64,000 nucleotides of DNA. It comes from Rhizorhabdus phycosphaerae (lineage in GTDB: Bacteria > Pseudomonadota > Alphaproteobacteria > Sphingomonadales > Sphingomonadaceae). Shown here piece after piece: positions 1 through 9,499 of this stretch (the stretch's first letter is position 1; each line of letters begins with the position of its first letter). The stretch is from positions 2,257,501-2,321,500 of the forward strand of contig NZ_CP049107.1 in NCBI RefSeq assembly GCF_011044255.1, read 5' to 3'. Under the pieces are notes generated by a model. It was not told the DNA's origin, did not search any database, and saw only the letters and a list, made by a program, of their open reading frames with translations. Both the position numbers and the translations under genes were made by a program.

Positions 1-1287
1 CAGACCGCCTTCCGGCCGATTGGCCAGGGTCAGGACGCCGCCATGCGCACCCACGATCCGCTCGACGATCGCCAGCCCCAGGCCCAGCCCCTCCGTGTTC
101 CGTTCGCGCGCGGTGTCTAGCCTGACGAAGGGCTGCTTTGCGGAGTCGAGATCGGCTTCGGGAATGCCGGGTCCGTCATCCACGACCCGCAATGTCACCC
201 GCTCCTCGCCGGGGATGAGCGACACCGTGACGTGCCGCGCGTGCCGCAACGCGTTGGACACGAGATTGTCGAGCGCGCGCTTCAGATCATAAAGGCGCAC
301 ATAGGCGTCGAAATGCTCGGGCCCTTCGTAGCGCACGTCATGGCCATGATCGGTGGCATCGTCGACCACCGTTGCCGCCATGACCGCAATGTCCGAGCGG
401 ACCCGGGGCTGCTCGGTCTCGTCGCCACCGAGAAAGGCCAGCAGCGAGGCAATCATAGTTTCCATCTCGACCGCATCGCGCTGGATCGCGTCACGCGCGG
501 CGCTATCGCCGATCATGTCGATGCGCAGACGCAGGCGGGAAATAGGGGTGCGCAAATCATGTCCGACGGCAGCGAGCGCCTGGGTGCGATCCTGAATCAG
601 GCGCTGGATCCGGTCCTGCATGGCATTGAAGGCCTTCACCACGCGCAGGACCTCGCCGGTCCCGACCTCGGGCAATATGATGCGATCGCCATAACCGTAG
701 CGCTCTGCGGCCTGGGCCAGCATCCGGATCGGTTTCAGCGTGTTGCTGATCAGGAGACTCCCGATCACCAGCAGGGCGAGCGCGGGTACCAGCGCCAATA
801 TCACCCGACCGATCGCAAGATCCCAACCGCTCACCACATCCCGCGTGCCGAAATATATCCAGCTGCCATCGGGCAGGGTCATGCCGCCCACGACCATCGA
901 ATTGAGCCCCGGCGACTTCAATTGCAGCCGCATGTCGGCCTCGGCCAGCGAGGGCTCCCAGTTCACGATCTGGTCGCGCATCTCGCGCAGCTCCGGCGCC
1001 ATGCGCGGCGGCGGCGGCGGCAGGGACTCGCCCCAGCGCACGTCATAACGGTCGGTCGTCAGTAGCGAGGCCATGGCGGGACGCTCGCGCGGGGTGCGCT
1101 CGGCAATGAGCTTGCGCGTGATAACCAGATGCTCGGCCAGCCGATGCGCCTCGTCCTCACGCAGCGAGAACTGGCTCGCCCGCTCGTACAGCAGCGTGCT
1201 GGTGCAGAATTCGACCGTCACCGTGAGGAGCAGGATGATCAGGATCCGCCCCACCAGCCCGAGGGATGGGCGAACGAGGTGGATCAA
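1..1287 (-). CDS. Two-component sensor histidine kinase, 3' end cut by window edge
   Basis: Inner-membrane sensor kinase partnered with the response regulator just upstream. Reading the minus strand from a TTG at 1287 gives about 429 residues with no stop before the window edge. A membrane segment lies near residues 12-30 and a second near 160-180, flanking a periplasmic sensor region, followed by a HAMP-like linker. The H-box GHDLRTPISR carries the phospho-acceptor His242; the N-box NLVSNALRHA, the G1 motif DDGPGIP and the G2 motif GLGLGLAIVERI of the ATPase domain follow. The TTG overlaps the regulator stop as TTGA (1284-1287), implying translational coupling. The signal sensed is unknown. 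Only the last residues of the ATPase domain are missing. Confidence 0.9.
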   Translation of the reverse strand, partial: MIHLVRPSLGLVGRILIILLLTVTVEFCTSTLLYERASQFSLREDEAHRLAEHLVITRKLIAERTPRERPAMASLLTTDRYDVRWGESLPPPPPRMAPELREMRDQIVNWEPSLAEADMRLQLKSPGLNSMVVGGMTLPDGSWIYFGTRDVVSGWDLAIGRVILALVPALALLVIGSLLISNTLKPIRMLAQAAERYGYGDRIILPEVGTGEVLRVVKAFNAMQDRIQRLIQDRTQALAAVGHDLRTPISRLRLRIDMIGDSAARDAIQRDAVEMETMIASLLAFLGGDETEQPRVRSDIAVMAATVVDDATDHGHDVRYEGPEHFDAYVRLYDLKRALDNLVSNALRHARHVTVSLIPGEERVTLRVVDDGPGIPEADLDSAKQPFVRLDTARERNTEGLGLGLAIVERIVGAHGGVLTLANRPEGGL

Positions 1288-2006
1288 CTGCGCGAGACCT
1301 CTGCGTTGAACATATATCCGACCCCCCGGACGGTGGTGATCGGAGCCTCCTTGCCCGCGCTCTGCAGCTTGCGCCGGAGACGGCTGACGAGAACGTCGAT
1401 GCTGCGGTCGGAGGCATCGCCGAGCCGTGTCCGCGACAGCTCGATCAGCCGCTCGCGCGCTATGACGCGCTGCGCATTATGAACGAAGCTGGACAGAAGA
1501 TCGAACTCGGCGCCGGTCAGATCGATGATGGCCCCCGTGGGCGAGGTCAGCTCGCGGCGCGGGAAATTGACGGTCCAGCCGTCGAACGATGCCTCATTGC
1601 GCCGGCTGACGTCGCTCTGCCGCTCCATGCCGCCACGCCGCAGCACCGCCCGAACCCGGGCCATCAACTCGCGCGTGCTGAACGGCTTGGGCAGATAATC
1701 GTCGGCACCGATCTCAAGCCCGATCACGCGGTCGGTCTCGCTGCCCTTTGCGCTGATGAAGATGATCGGCACGTCGCTTTTCTGGCGGACCTGCCGACAG
1801 AGCTCGATTCCGCTCGTGCCGGGCAACATGATGTCGAGCAGGATCAGGTCGACCGGCTCGGCATTGAAAATGATCCACATTTCCGGCGCGGTGGACGCCG
1901 GACGGACGGTGTAGCCGTTCTCCTGCAGCGCACGCGCGGTGAGGACCCTCAGCGACGGATCGTCTTCAACCAACAGGATGGTACTGGACGTCACGGTCTT
2001 CCTCAT
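1284..2006 (-). CDS. OmpR-family response regulator
   Basis: DNA-binding transcription regulator of 240 residues, first gene of a two-gene operon with the kinase. The receiver domain has the acidic pair D15-D16, phospho-acceptor D58 in LILLDIMLPG, and the conserved Lys107 in LPKPF. A winged-helix trans_reg_C domain fills the C-terminal half, ending in RGVGYMF, typical of OmpR/PhoB proteins. Its stop overlaps the kinase TTG start. Length is normal for the family. The regulon cannot be read from the sequence. Confidence 0.95.
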   Translation of the reverse strand: MRKTVTSSTILLVEDDPSLRVLTARALQENGYTVRPASTAPEMWIIFNAEPVDLILLDIMLPGTSGIELCRQVRQKSDVPIIFISAKGSETDRVIGLEIGADDYLPKPFSTRELMARVRAVLRRGGMERQSDVSRRNEASFDGWTVNFPRRELTSPTGAIIDLTGAEFDLLSSFVHNAQRVIARERLIELSRTRLGDASDRSIDVLVSRLRRKLQSAGKEAPITTVRGVGYMFNAEVSRS

Positions 2007-2272
2007 CGGAACGGAGGTGTTTCAGGTATGGGGGCACTATCAATGCGTCAACAGCCTCAATACGCAAAAGATTGCGGGGCGAAATCAAGCAATATTTTGA
2101 CACCTATCCGACACCATATAGCGACAAGGCATATCGCCCCGCCTACCGAAGCCGCTTCGCAGCCCCCGGCCGCTCCATAGCTCCGGTCTATGCAGATGTC
2201 GGCAAGGTTTCGATTTTGCCGGGCGCTCGCGCCCCTCTATCCTCTATCCCCTGCATAACGAAGGAGGCCGGG

Positions 2273-2728
2273 ATGGCGGGACGCTGGTTCGACGAATGGA
2301 CGGTGGGGGACCGCCTGGCGCATGAGATCCGCCGAACCGTCACGGAAACAGACAATCTGCTGTTCTCGACGATGACGCACAACCCGCAGCCGCTCCACAT
2401 CGATGCAGAGGCTGCGCGGCAGAGCGAGTTCGGGCAGATCCTCGTCAATGGCACCTTCACCTTCGCGCTGATGGTAGGGCTGTCGGTGGGCGACACCACG
2501 CTGGGCACGCTCGTCGCCAATCTGGGCTATGACAAGCTGGTGATGCCGAAGCCGGTCTTCATCGGCGACACGATGCGCGCCGAGACCGAGATTGTGGAGT
2601 TGCGCCCGTCACGGTCGCGGCCAGATGCCGGAATCGTGACCTTCCGCCACCGGCTGCTGAACCAGCGCGACGAGGTCGTCTGCGAATGCCTGAGGTCGGC
2701 ACTGCTGCAACGCAAGCCTGCGGCTTAA
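2273..2728 (+). CDS. MaoC-family (R)-specific hydratase/dehydratase
   Basis: Hot-dog fold protein of 151 residues, probably acting on an acyl-CoA. The start is the ATG after an AAGGAGG ribosome site at 2261-2267; the open frame extends further upstream but without a better start. The hydratase motif lies at HNPQPLHIDAEAA, followed by FGQILVNGTF, the usual MaoC layout. It converges with the CitE-like gene and their stop codons overlap by a few bases at 2725-2728. MaoC and CitE-like proteins occur together in mesaconyl/malyl-CoA type routes, so a shared role is plausible, but here they are convergent rather than one operon. Confidence 0.88.
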   Translation: MAGRWFDEWTVGDRLAHEIRRTVTETDNLLFSTMTHNPQPLHIDAEAARQSEFGQILVNGTFTFALMVGLSVGDTTLGTLVANLGYDKLVMPKPVFIGDTMRAETEIVELRPSRSRPDAGIVTFRHRLLNQRDEVVCECLRSALLQRKPAA

Positions 2729-3564
2729 AGCGCTCCCGCCCGCGCCAGCAGCGCCTCGGCCTGCTTCAGGTGCGGGCGATCGACCATCTTCCCCTCGAGC
2801 TTGAGCGCCCCCACGCCGGGGTTGGCGGCGAAGAGCGATATGATCGCACGGGCGTGCGCGATCTCGGCCTCGGTGGGGCTGAAGCCGCGATTGATCGTCT
2901 CGATTTGCGAGGGATGGATTGCCATCATGCCGGTGAAGCCGTCGCGCCGCCCGCGTGCGACATAAGCTGCCAGCCCCTCCGCGTCGGCGATGTTCGGGAA
3001 CACCGTCTCGATCGCGGCCACCCCCGCTGCGTGGGCACCGAACAGGGTCAGCGCCCGAACCATCTCATAGGGGGCGGTGTAGCGCCCGTCCTCCTCGCGC
3101 GAGGTTGCCGCGCCGATCGCGGCGGGCAGATCCTCGGCGCCCCAGGTCAGGCCGACGAGGCGATCCGCCTGGGCCGCGTAGCTGCCGAGTGCGAAGATCG
3201 CCGCCGGAGTTTCGGTCGCGATCGGAAGGATCGGCGGGCAGTTCGCTCCTGCCCGTTCGAGGAGCCGCGCGACCGAGCCCGCCCCTTCGGCCTTGGGAAG
3301 CACGAGGCCGGCGGGCGCGGCCTCCGCCACGGCGCGCAGATCGGCGCCGACATGTTCGGAGTCGAGCGGGTTGATACGGACGAAACTGGGCACGGGAGGG
3401 GCCGCCGACAGCCACGCGGCGACGGCATTCCGGGCGGCCGCCTTGGATTCGGCCGCCACCGAATCTTCCAGATCGAGGATAAGCGCGTCGGCCCCACTGG
3501 CTGCAGCCTTGGGAAAACGCTCCGGCCGGTCGCCGGGCACGAAGAGGAGCGAGCGGAGTCTCAT
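2725..3564 (-). CDS. HpcH/HpaI aldolase / citrate lyase beta-like (CitE) protein
   Basis: TIM-barrel CoA-ester lyase of 279 residues starting MRLRSLLFVPGDRPERF, the characteristic N-terminus of CitE-like (malyl-CoA, citramalyl-CoA or beta-methylmalyl-CoA) lyases. LDLEDSVA and IHPSQIETIN are further family signatures. The frame stays open to 3744, but the ATG at 3564 gives the family-standard N-terminus. No citrate lyase alpha or gamma subunit is nearby, so a stand-alone acyl-CoA lyase is more likely than citrate lyase. Exact substrate unknown. Confidence 0.88.
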   Translation of the reverse strand: MRLRSLLFVPGDRPERFPKAAASGADALILDLEDSVAAESKAAARNAVAAWLSAAPPVPSFVRINPLDSEHVGADLRAVAEAAPAGLVLPKAEGAGSVARLLERAGANCPPILPIATETPAAIFALGSYAAQADRLVGLTWGAEDLPAAIGAATSREEDGRYTAPYEMVRALTLFGAHAAGVAAIETVFPNIADAEGLAAYVARGRRDGFTGMMAIHPSQIETINRGFSPTEAEIAHARAIISLFAANPGVGALKLEGKMVDRPHLKQAEALLARAGAL

Positions 3565-3742
3565 GGCTCCCGCATTGCCTTCGCGGCCAAGCGATGGCAA
3601 TCGGCGAATCGGACTGGGGAGGCCGTGATCCGACGGGGCAGCCGCATGGCGTGCGGCGATCCGACAGCCTGGACTCCCGGCCGCCTCGCCGAAACGACCG
3701 CGATAGTCTAGCCGGGTTATCCGGGCCTGCAGGGAAAGACGC

Positions 3743-4183
3743 ATGACTCAAGGCAAGCGCATGATCGACCGCGCATCGGCGGACGGAACGCTGGACGCCG
3801 CCGCGCCCTACAGGCGCAGCCGCTCGGCCCCGGTCGTCCTGCACCAGCGCGTGTGCGTCGACGACATCCGCGTCGAGGCGTTCATCGGCGTCCACAGCCA
3901 CGAGAAGAACCGCCGCCAGTCGCTAATCGTCGCGGTCCAGCTCGACATATTGCCCCCCGAGGCGGACACGATCGACGATACGATCGACTACAACCGGATC
4001 GTCGAGGAATGTCGCCGCCTGGCCGACCGGAGCATCGGCCTGATCGAGAATTTCGCCCGCCAGCTGGGCGAGGCGCTGCTCGCGGATTCCCGCGTGATGC
4101 GCGCCGAGATATCGGTGGCGAAGCCTGGCGCTTTGCCCAATGGGGTCGCGCGCTCAACCATCGCGCTGGCGCGGGGCGCCTGA
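3743..4183 (+). CDS. folB: Dihydroneopterin aldolase
   Basis: Folate-pathway enzyme converting dihydroneopterin to 6-hydroxymethyl-dihydropterin. The core begins at DDIRVEAFIGVHSHEKNR, with the FolB signatures TIDDTIDYNRIVEECR and IENFARQLGEAL, and ends with the strand AEISVAKPGALP. The 146-residue product is about 30 residues longer than typical FolB at the N-terminus; M7 at 3761 is another possible start. It is followed 8 bases later by pabB, so both folate genes are probably cotranscribed. Confidence 0.9.
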   Translation: MTQGKRMIDRASADGTLDAAAPYRRSRSAPVVLHQRVCVDDIRVEAFIGVHSHEKNRRQSLIVAVQLDILPPEADTIDDTIDYNRIVEECRRLADRSIGLIENFARQLGEALLADSRVMRAEISVAKPGALPNGVARSTIALARGA

Positions 4184-4191
4184 ACCAACCC

Positions 4192-5379
4192 ATGCCCTCC
4201 GTCCCCGCTCTGTCGGGCAGTTTCGCCGTTCTGGCCGCATCGGGCAGGGACCGGCTCTATGCACGGCCGGTCGCCACGATCGTCGCTTGGAACGGCGCCG
4301 AGGTGAGCCATGCGCTGACCCGGCTCGATCTGGCGCTGACGGAGGGGCTACATGCGGCCGGCTATCTCACCTTCGAGGCGGGCCTGGCGCTCGAACCCCG
4401 CCTGGCCACGCTCGCCCGGCCGCTGCCACCCGAACGCGGCCCCTTGCTATGGTTCGGCCTGTTCGAGGAATTCACCGACCTGCCCCACGACTGGACGGCG
4501 GGCAGCGCAGCGGAGGCCGCCGCCGGCCCTGCGGAGCCACTGATCGAGCGACAGGCTTATGCCGCCGCCTTTGCCGAGGTTCAGCGCCTCATCGCGGCGG
4601 GGGACGTCTACCAGATCAACCTGACCTTTCCCTGCCGGGTGCCCGTGAGCGGCGACCCCGTGGCGCTCTATGCGGCGCTGCGCGACCAGGCCCGCGCGCC
4701 GCATGGCGGCATCCTCCGGACCGCCGACCGGTCGATCCTGTCCTTCTCGCCGGAACTGTTTTTCCGCCGCGACGGGCAGGCGATCGAGTGCCGCCCGATG
4801 AAGGGGACGGCGACGCGGGGCGCGAGCGCGGAGAAGGATCGGCTCGCCGTCGCGGCGCTGTCGGACGATCCCAAGCAGCAGGCCGAGAATCTGATGATCG
4901 TCGATCTGCTGCGCAACGACATTGCCCGCATCTGCCTGCCGGGCAGCGTCTCGGTCCCGCGGCTGTTCGATGTGGAAACCTATCCGACCATCCACCAGAT
5001 GACGTCGACGGTCACCGGCACATTGCGTCCTGAGATCGGCGCCGAGGCGCTGCTGCGCGCGCTGTTCCCCTGCGGATCGATCACAGGCGCGCCCAAGATC
5101 CGCGCGACCGAGGCGATCCTGGCGGTCGAACCCGAACCTCGCGGCATCTACACCGGTTCGATCGGATGGTTCGCACCGGATGGGTCGGCCGAGTTCAACG
5201 TCGCGATCCGCACCCTCGACTGGCCGACGGGCGCCGCCTTCGCCCGCTATGGCATCGGATCGGGCGTCGTCGCGGATTCGGGCGAGGCGAGCGAATGGCG
5301 CGAATGCCTGGCCAAGGCGGAGGTGCTGACCCGGCCGCGAACGGGCCTCAGGCTGAGGCAGCCCCCTCGAAGAAGTTGA
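4192..5379 (+). CDS. pabB: Aminodeoxychorismate synthase component I
   Basis: Chorismate-binding enzyme making 4-amino-4-deoxychorismate for p-aminobenzoate and folate. The 395-residue protein carries GDVYQINLTFPCRVP, SPELFF, RPMKGTATRG (the lysine of the PabB-type P-x-K-G-T motif, rather than the P-x-A-G-T of anthranilate synthase), DLLRNDIARI and GSITGAPKIRATEAI. The frame is open further upstream through folB, but the ATG at 4192 gives the usual N-terminus. There is no fused lyase (PabC) or amidotransferase domain. The 3' end overlaps the convergent VOC gene by 32 bases. Confidence 0.93.
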   Translation: MPSVPALSGSFAVLAASGRDRLYARPVATIVAWNGAEVSHALTRLDLALTEGLHAAGYLTFEAGLALEPRLATLARPLPPERGPLLWFGLFEEFTDLPHDWTAGSAAEAAAGPAEPLIERQAYAAAFAEVQRLIAAGDVYQINLTFPCRVPVSGDPVALYAALRDQARAPHGGILRTADRSILSFSPELFFRRDGQAIECRPMKGTATRGASAEKDRLAVAALSDDPKQQAENLMIVDLLRNDIARICLPGSVSVPRLFDVETYPTIHQMTSTVTGTLRPEIGAEALLRALFPCGSITGAPKIRATEAILAVEPEPRGIYTGSIGWFAPDGSAEFNVAIRTLDWPTGAAFARYGIGSGVVADSGEASEWRECLAKAEVLTRPRTGLRLRQPPRRS

Positions 5380-5758
5380 GTTCGAGCAGCACGCCATTGG
5401 GGTCCTGGGTGAAGATCTGCTTCAGCCCGATCGAGTCCGCGCTGTTGGTCCGATAATCGGCGCCCATCGCATCGAGCCGCCCACGCACCTCCTCGAAACC
5501 CGAGCAATTGAGCGCGACATGATGGATCGATCCGGTCGGCCCCGCTTCGACGGGACGGTCATAGAATCGTGGGCAATCCATGCTGTTGAGGTGGAGGATC
5601 GGGCGCCCTCCGGCATCGTACATCCACTGCACATGGTCGGGCCGCAAAGGCGCCGGCCCATCGCGGCGTTCGAGCGACAGCAGTTCGGCATAGAAGCGCG
5701 CCGTGCCGTCGAGATCGGCGGTGACGATGTTGACATGGTCAAGTGCGTTGACCCGCAT
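5348..5758 (-). CDS. VOC-family (glyoxalase/dioxygenase fold) protein
   Basis: Small metal-binding protein of 136 residues with the paired beta-alpha-beta-beta-beta modules of the vicinal oxygen chelate superfamily. It opens with ALDHVNIVTADLDGTARFY; the H in LDHVNI and E in NGVLLELNFF sit where first and last metal ligands are expected, and a central HHVALNC supplies another His. Reaction unknown: the family includes glyoxalases, extradiol dioxygenases and resistance proteins. Convergent overlap with pabB. Confidence 0.85.
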   Translation of the reverse strand: MRVNALDHVNIVTADLDGTARFYAELLSLERRDGPAPLRPDHVQWMYDAGGRPILHLNSMDCPRFYDRPVEAGPTGSIHHVALNCSGFEEVRGRLDAMGADYRTNSADSIGLKQIFTQDPNGVLLELNFFEGAASA

Positions 5759-5901
5759 AGTGCATCCTCTTGCCTGTGCGCGGCGCTTGCGGTGGTTGAA
5801 CTTTCTGGCCGCGATACGATCTTTGCGATCATGTTTGCTTGCCCCCGGCCATAGCCTTCGGCTTGGCCTTGCCCAACACCAAATCCCCCAAGGAATGACA
5901 T

Positions 5902-6807
5902 ATGGCCGATCAGGACCCCGCCAACAACTTCCCCGCAGGCTATGTCCCGCCCCGCGTCTGGACCTGGGAGAAGCCGAGCGGTGGCGCCTTCGCCAGCATC
6001 AACCGGCCCGTCTCGGGCGCCACGCACGACAAGGAACTGCCGGTCGGCAAGCACCCGCTGCAGCTCTACTCGCTTGGCACCCCCAACGGCCAGAAGGTCA
6101 CGATCATGCTCGAGGAGTTGCTCGCGCTCGGCCATGAAGGCGCCGAATATGACGCCTGGCTGATCCCGATCCAGGAAGGCGCGCAGTTCGGCAGCGACTT
6201 CGTCTCGATCAACCCCAATTCGAAGATCCCCGCCATGGTCGACCGCTCGGTCGATCCGAAGGTGCGCCTGTTCGAGAGCGGCTCGATCCTCTTCTACCTC
6301 GCGGAGAAGTTCGGCGCCTTCCTGCCGACCGATCTCCACCGTCGTGCGGAGACGATGAACTGGCTGATGTGGCAGATGGGGTCGGCGCCCTATGTCGGCG
6401 GCGGGCTCGGCCATTTCTATGCCTATGCACCGATCAAGATCGAATATGCGATCGACCGCTTCGCCATGGAAACCAAGCGTCAGTTGCACGTGCTCGACAC
6501 CCATCTGGAGCGCAACCGCTTCATGGCTGGCGACGACTACACGATCGCCGACATCGCGATCTTCCCCTGGTATGGCGGGATCATGCGCGATGCCTATGGC
6601 GCGCAGGAATTCCTGTCGGTCCACGAATATCCGAATCTGGACCGCTGGGTATCCGAAGTCTCCGAACGCCCCGCCGTCCAGCGCGGGCGTATCGTCAACC
6701 GCGCGGTCGGAAGCCCCGATATGCAGCTGCGCGAGCGGCACGATGCGAGCGACTTCGAGACCAACCGCCAGGACATGGTCGAGGCGCGCGGCGGCACCCG
6801 CATCTGA
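5902..6807 (+). CDS. yghU: YghU-type glutathione S-transferase / disulfide-bond oxidoreductase
   Basis: Cytosolic thiol oxidoreductase of 301 residues, the length of E. coli YghU. The N-terminal extension before the thioredoxin fold, the start of that fold at LQLYSLGTPNGQKVTIMLEE, the cis-proline region INPNSKIPAMVD and the glutathione-contacting FESGSILFYLAEKFG are all present, followed by the all-helical C-terminal domain with DYTIADIAIFPW. In YghU, two glutathiones are used for disulfide reduction with no catalytic cysteine; this is family knowledge. Monocistronic by position. Confidence 0.93.
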   Translation: MADQDPANNFPAGYVPPRVWTWEKPSGGAFASINRPVSGATHDKELPVGKHPLQLYSLGTPNGQKVTIMLEELLALGHEGAEYDAWLIPIQEGAQFGSDFVSINPNSKIPAMVDRSVDPKVRLFESGSILFYLAEKFGAFLPTDLHRRAETMNWLMWQMGSAPYVGGGLGHFYAYAPIKIEYAIDRFAMETKRQLHVLDTHLERNRFMAGDDYTIADIAIFPWYGGIMRDAYGAQEFLSVHEYPNLDRWVSEVSERPAVQRGRIVNRAVGSPDMQLRERHDASDFETNRQDMVEARGGTRI

Positions 6808-6846
6808 CGATGTGGTCGCTGACGGCCCGGCGGTGAACGCCGGCCG

Positions 6847-7029
6847 TCAGCAGCAGCGCCCGCCGCCGCCCCGATAGCGGGCGTCCTGCCGGTTGCGGAA
6901 GAAGGCGGTGCGGTCCATCGGCGCCTGATCCGGGTGATTCTCGGCCATGTGGCGCAGATAGGCGCCATAATCGGGCAGACCGACCATCATCCGCGCAGTC
7001 CGCGCGATCAGCCCGAACAACTGGCCCAT
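6847..7029 (-). CDS. YbdD/YjiX family small protein (CstA partner)
   Basis: Sixty-residue basic protein beginning MGQLFGLIARTARMMVGLPDY and containing YLRHMAENHPD, the signature of the short YbdD/YjiX (DUF466) family that nearly always follows cstA. Its ATG shares one base with the cstA stop (TGATG at 7027-7031), so translation is likely coupled. The family is thought to support CstA-type uptake. The C-terminus is glycine-rich and ends in two cysteines. Confidence 0.9.
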   Translation of the reverse strand: MGQLFGLIARTARMMVGLPDYGAYLRHMAENHPDQAPMDRTAFFRNRQDARYRGGGGRCC

Positions 7030-9074
7030 CAGACGGTCGCCTCCCCACCGATCTCATGGGCGCTCGGCCGATCCAGCCGGCGCGCAGCGAGACAGCTTCG
7101 CACCGCGAAGATGGCGATGGCCAGAACGACGACGAGGAACAGCGCGCAGAGCCCGGCATCGACCCGGTCGTTGAAGATGATCCGCGCCATCTGCTCGGCC
7201 GACTTGGCGGGGGCCAGCACCTCACCCCGCTCCGCCGCCTCGGAGAAGCGGGCGGCATGGGCGAGAAAGCCGACCTTCGGATCGCTCGAGAAGATCTTCA
7301 GCCAGCCCGCCGACGTCGTGCAGATCAGCAGCCAGGCGGTCGGGAGCAGCGTGACCCACGCATAACGATCCTGCTTCATCCGAAAGAGGACGACCGTCGC
7401 CAGCATCAGGGCGATGGCGGCGAGCATCTGGTTCGAAATGCCGAAGACCGGCCAGAGCGTGTTCACCCCGCCGAGCGGATCGGTGACGCCCTGGTGGAGG
7501 AAGAAGCCCCAGGCGCCGACGCACAGCGCCGTCGCGATGAGGCCGGGCACGACCGCGCTGCTGTCGCGGAAGGACGGGACCACCGTGCCGATAAGGTCCT
7601 GCAGCATGAAACGGCCCGCGCGGGTGCCGGCGTCGACCGCCGTCAGGATGAACAGCGCCTCGAACAATATCGCGAAATGATACCAGAAGGCCTTCATCGC
7701 GCTGCCGCCGATCACATGGCTGAAGATTTCCGCCATCGCGACCGCGAGCGTCGGCGCGCCGCCGGTGCGGGAGATGATCGTTGCCTCGCCGACGTCCTTC
7801 GCGGCCTGGGTCAGCACGTCCGGCGCGATCGGGAAGCCCATGGCGGTAACGGCGGCGGCCGCACTGGCCGGATCGCTGCCGAGCACCGCCGCCGGGCTGT
7901 TCATCGCGAAATAGATCCCCGGATCGAGAATCGACGCGCCGACGAGCGCCATGATCGCGACGAAGGCCTCCATCAGCATCGCGCCATAGCCGATGACCGG
8001 CGCATGATCCTCGCTGGCAATCAGCTTGGGCGTGGTGCCGCTCGAGATCAGCGCGTGGAAACCTGATACGGCACCGCAGGCAATGGTGATGAACAGGAAG
8101 GGGAAGAGCCCGCCCGACCAGACCGGCCCGCCCCCGCCGATGAACTGTGTCAGCGGCGGCATGCGCAGCGGCGGGGCCATGATGACGATGCCGATCGCCA
8201 GTGCCGCGATGGCGCCGATCTTGAGGAAGGTCGACAGATAGTCGCGCGGCGCCAGCAGCAGCCACACCGGCAGGATCGCCGCGACGCCGCCATAGCCGAT
8301 CAATATCCAGCAGAGCTGGAGCGGCGTGAAGGTGAAGGCCGGTCCCCAGACCGGTGACTGCGCGACCGATTGCCCGAAGATGATCGCGGCGATCAGGCCG
8401 ACGAGGCCGAACAGCGATACCTCACCGATCCGGCCGGGGCGGATCCAGCGGGTGTACACGCCCATCATCAGGGCGAGCGGGACCGTGGCGGCGACGGTGA
8501 AGCTGCCCCACGGGCTCTCGGCGAGCGCCTTCACGACGATCAGCGCGAGCACGGCGAGGATGATCACCATGATCATGAAGGCACCGATCAGCGCGATCGT
8601 GCCCGCGGCCATGCCCATCTCCATGCGTACCAGCTCGCCGAGCGAGCGGCCGTCGCGGCGCATCGAGATGAACAGGATCATGAAGTCCTGCACGGCCCCC
8701 GCCAGCACGACGCCCGCTAAAATCCAGAGCGTGCCGGGCAGATAGCCCATCTGCGCTGCGAGCACCGGCCCCACCAGCGGCCCGGCCCCGGCGATCGCCG
8801 CGAAGTGGTGGCCGAACAGCACGCTCCGCTCGGTCGGGACATAGTCGAGCCCATCACCCCGGCGGACCGCCGGTGTCGGCCGCGCGCCATCGAGCCGCAT
8901 CACGGTGCGCGCGATGAACAGCGCATAATAGCGATAACCGATCAGGAAGACGCTGATCGCCGCGGTGACGACCCATAGCGCATTGATCATCTCGCCCCGG
9001 CTCGTCGCGACGACCGCCAGCGCGAAGGCGCCAATCGCGGCCAGCAGGGCCCAGGGAGCATGTTTCCGGATCAA
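7029..9074 (-). CDS. cstA: Carbon starvation protein A, multi-pass transporter
   Basis: Inner-membrane transporter of 681 residues with many hydrophobic segments. The family-specific GHHFAAIAGAGPLVGPVLAA motif is at about residues 88-107, and FHALISSGTTPK and a C-terminal soluble stretch are also present. CstA/BtsT proteins import pyruvate or peptides during carbon limitation. The start appears to be TTG at 9074 preceded by an AGGAGGAGAG ribosome site. The small YbdD-like gene is coupled at its 3' end. No adjacent two-component regulator of the BtsSR type is visible. Confidence 0.95.
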   Translation of the reverse strand: MIRKHAPWALLAAIGAFALAVVATSRGEMINALWVVTAAISVFLIGYRYYALFIARTVMRLDGARPTPAVRRGDGLDYVPTERSVLFGHHFAAIAGAGPLVGPVLAAQMGYLPGTLWILAGVVLAGAVQDFMILFISMRRDGRSLGELVRMEMGMAAGTIALIGAFMIMVIILAVLALIVVKALAESPWGSFTVAATVPLALMMGVYTRWIRPGRIGEVSLFGLVGLIAAIIFGQSVAQSPVWGPAFTFTPLQLCWILIGYGGVAAILPVWLLLAPRDYLSTFLKIGAIAALAIGIVIMAPPLRMPPLTQFIGGGGPVWSGGLFPFLFITIACGAVSGFHALISSGTTPKLIASEDHAPVIGYGAMLMEAFVAIMALVGASILDPGIYFAMNSPAAVLGSDPASAAAAVTAMGFPIAPDVLTQAAKDVGEATIISRTGGAPTLAVAMAEIFSHVIGGSAMKAFWYHFAILFEALFILTAVDAGTRAGRFMLQDLIGTVVPSFRDSSAVVPGLIATALCVGAWGFFLHQGVTDPLGGVNTLWPVFGISNQMLAAIALMLATVVLFRMKQDRYAWVTLLPTAWLLICTTSAGWLKIFSSDPKVGFLAHAARFSEAAERGEVLAPAKSAEQMARIIFNDRVDAGLCALFLVVVLAIAIFAVRSCLAARRLDRPSAHEIGGEATV

Positions 9075-9499
9075 ATGTCTCTCCTCCTGCGGACCGGTGG
9101 ATGGCGGCGGGGCATCGCCCAGCCTTTAGAGCGACCGTAGCCGAGGGCAAGCGATCCGGCCCTTCGACCTCGCGATACCCATTCGTGCTGCGCAACATTT
9201 CGCGCCGACATCTTCGGTAACGGATCAGACAAAGCCAGCCATATCGTGCGGGAGAGCCATCCGTCAGACCGATATCGAGAGGTTCATATCTCGAAAATAA
9301 GTAAGAAATTTCAGTATTTTGAATCCTTCAGCCTGCAAACCAAACAGCACATCAGGAAAAAATCATTCATGCATGTTTTTTGCCCTTTTCAAAAATGAAC
9401 ATCTATGTTCCTTTATGAGGGCGATCGGATGGATCGCGAGGAGGGGCAGCCGATTCGCTCGCAAGCAGCGGACGGTCCCGAAGGGACGGAGAGAGAGCC
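9075..9499. promoter_or_regulatory. Intergenic region between divergent cstA and TonB receptor
   Basis: A 425-base gap with no convincing gene. The right half (about 9285-9415) is clearly A/T-rich compared with its surroundings and probably holds the receptor promoter. It contains the perfect inverted repeat GAACATCTATGTTC at 9397-9410, a candidate operator. A GGACGGAGAGAGAGCC purine-rich ribosome site lies directly before the receptor ATG at 9500. Confidence 0.6.

Noticed and set aside
232-1065. Long forward open frame over the first kilobase
   Set aside because: It is the antisense of a clear histidine kinase read from TTG 1287 on the minus strand; its own sequence has no family features.
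1266-2180. Forward 304-codon frame opposite the response regulator
   Set aside because: Antisense shadow of the regulator gene in a GC-rich genome.
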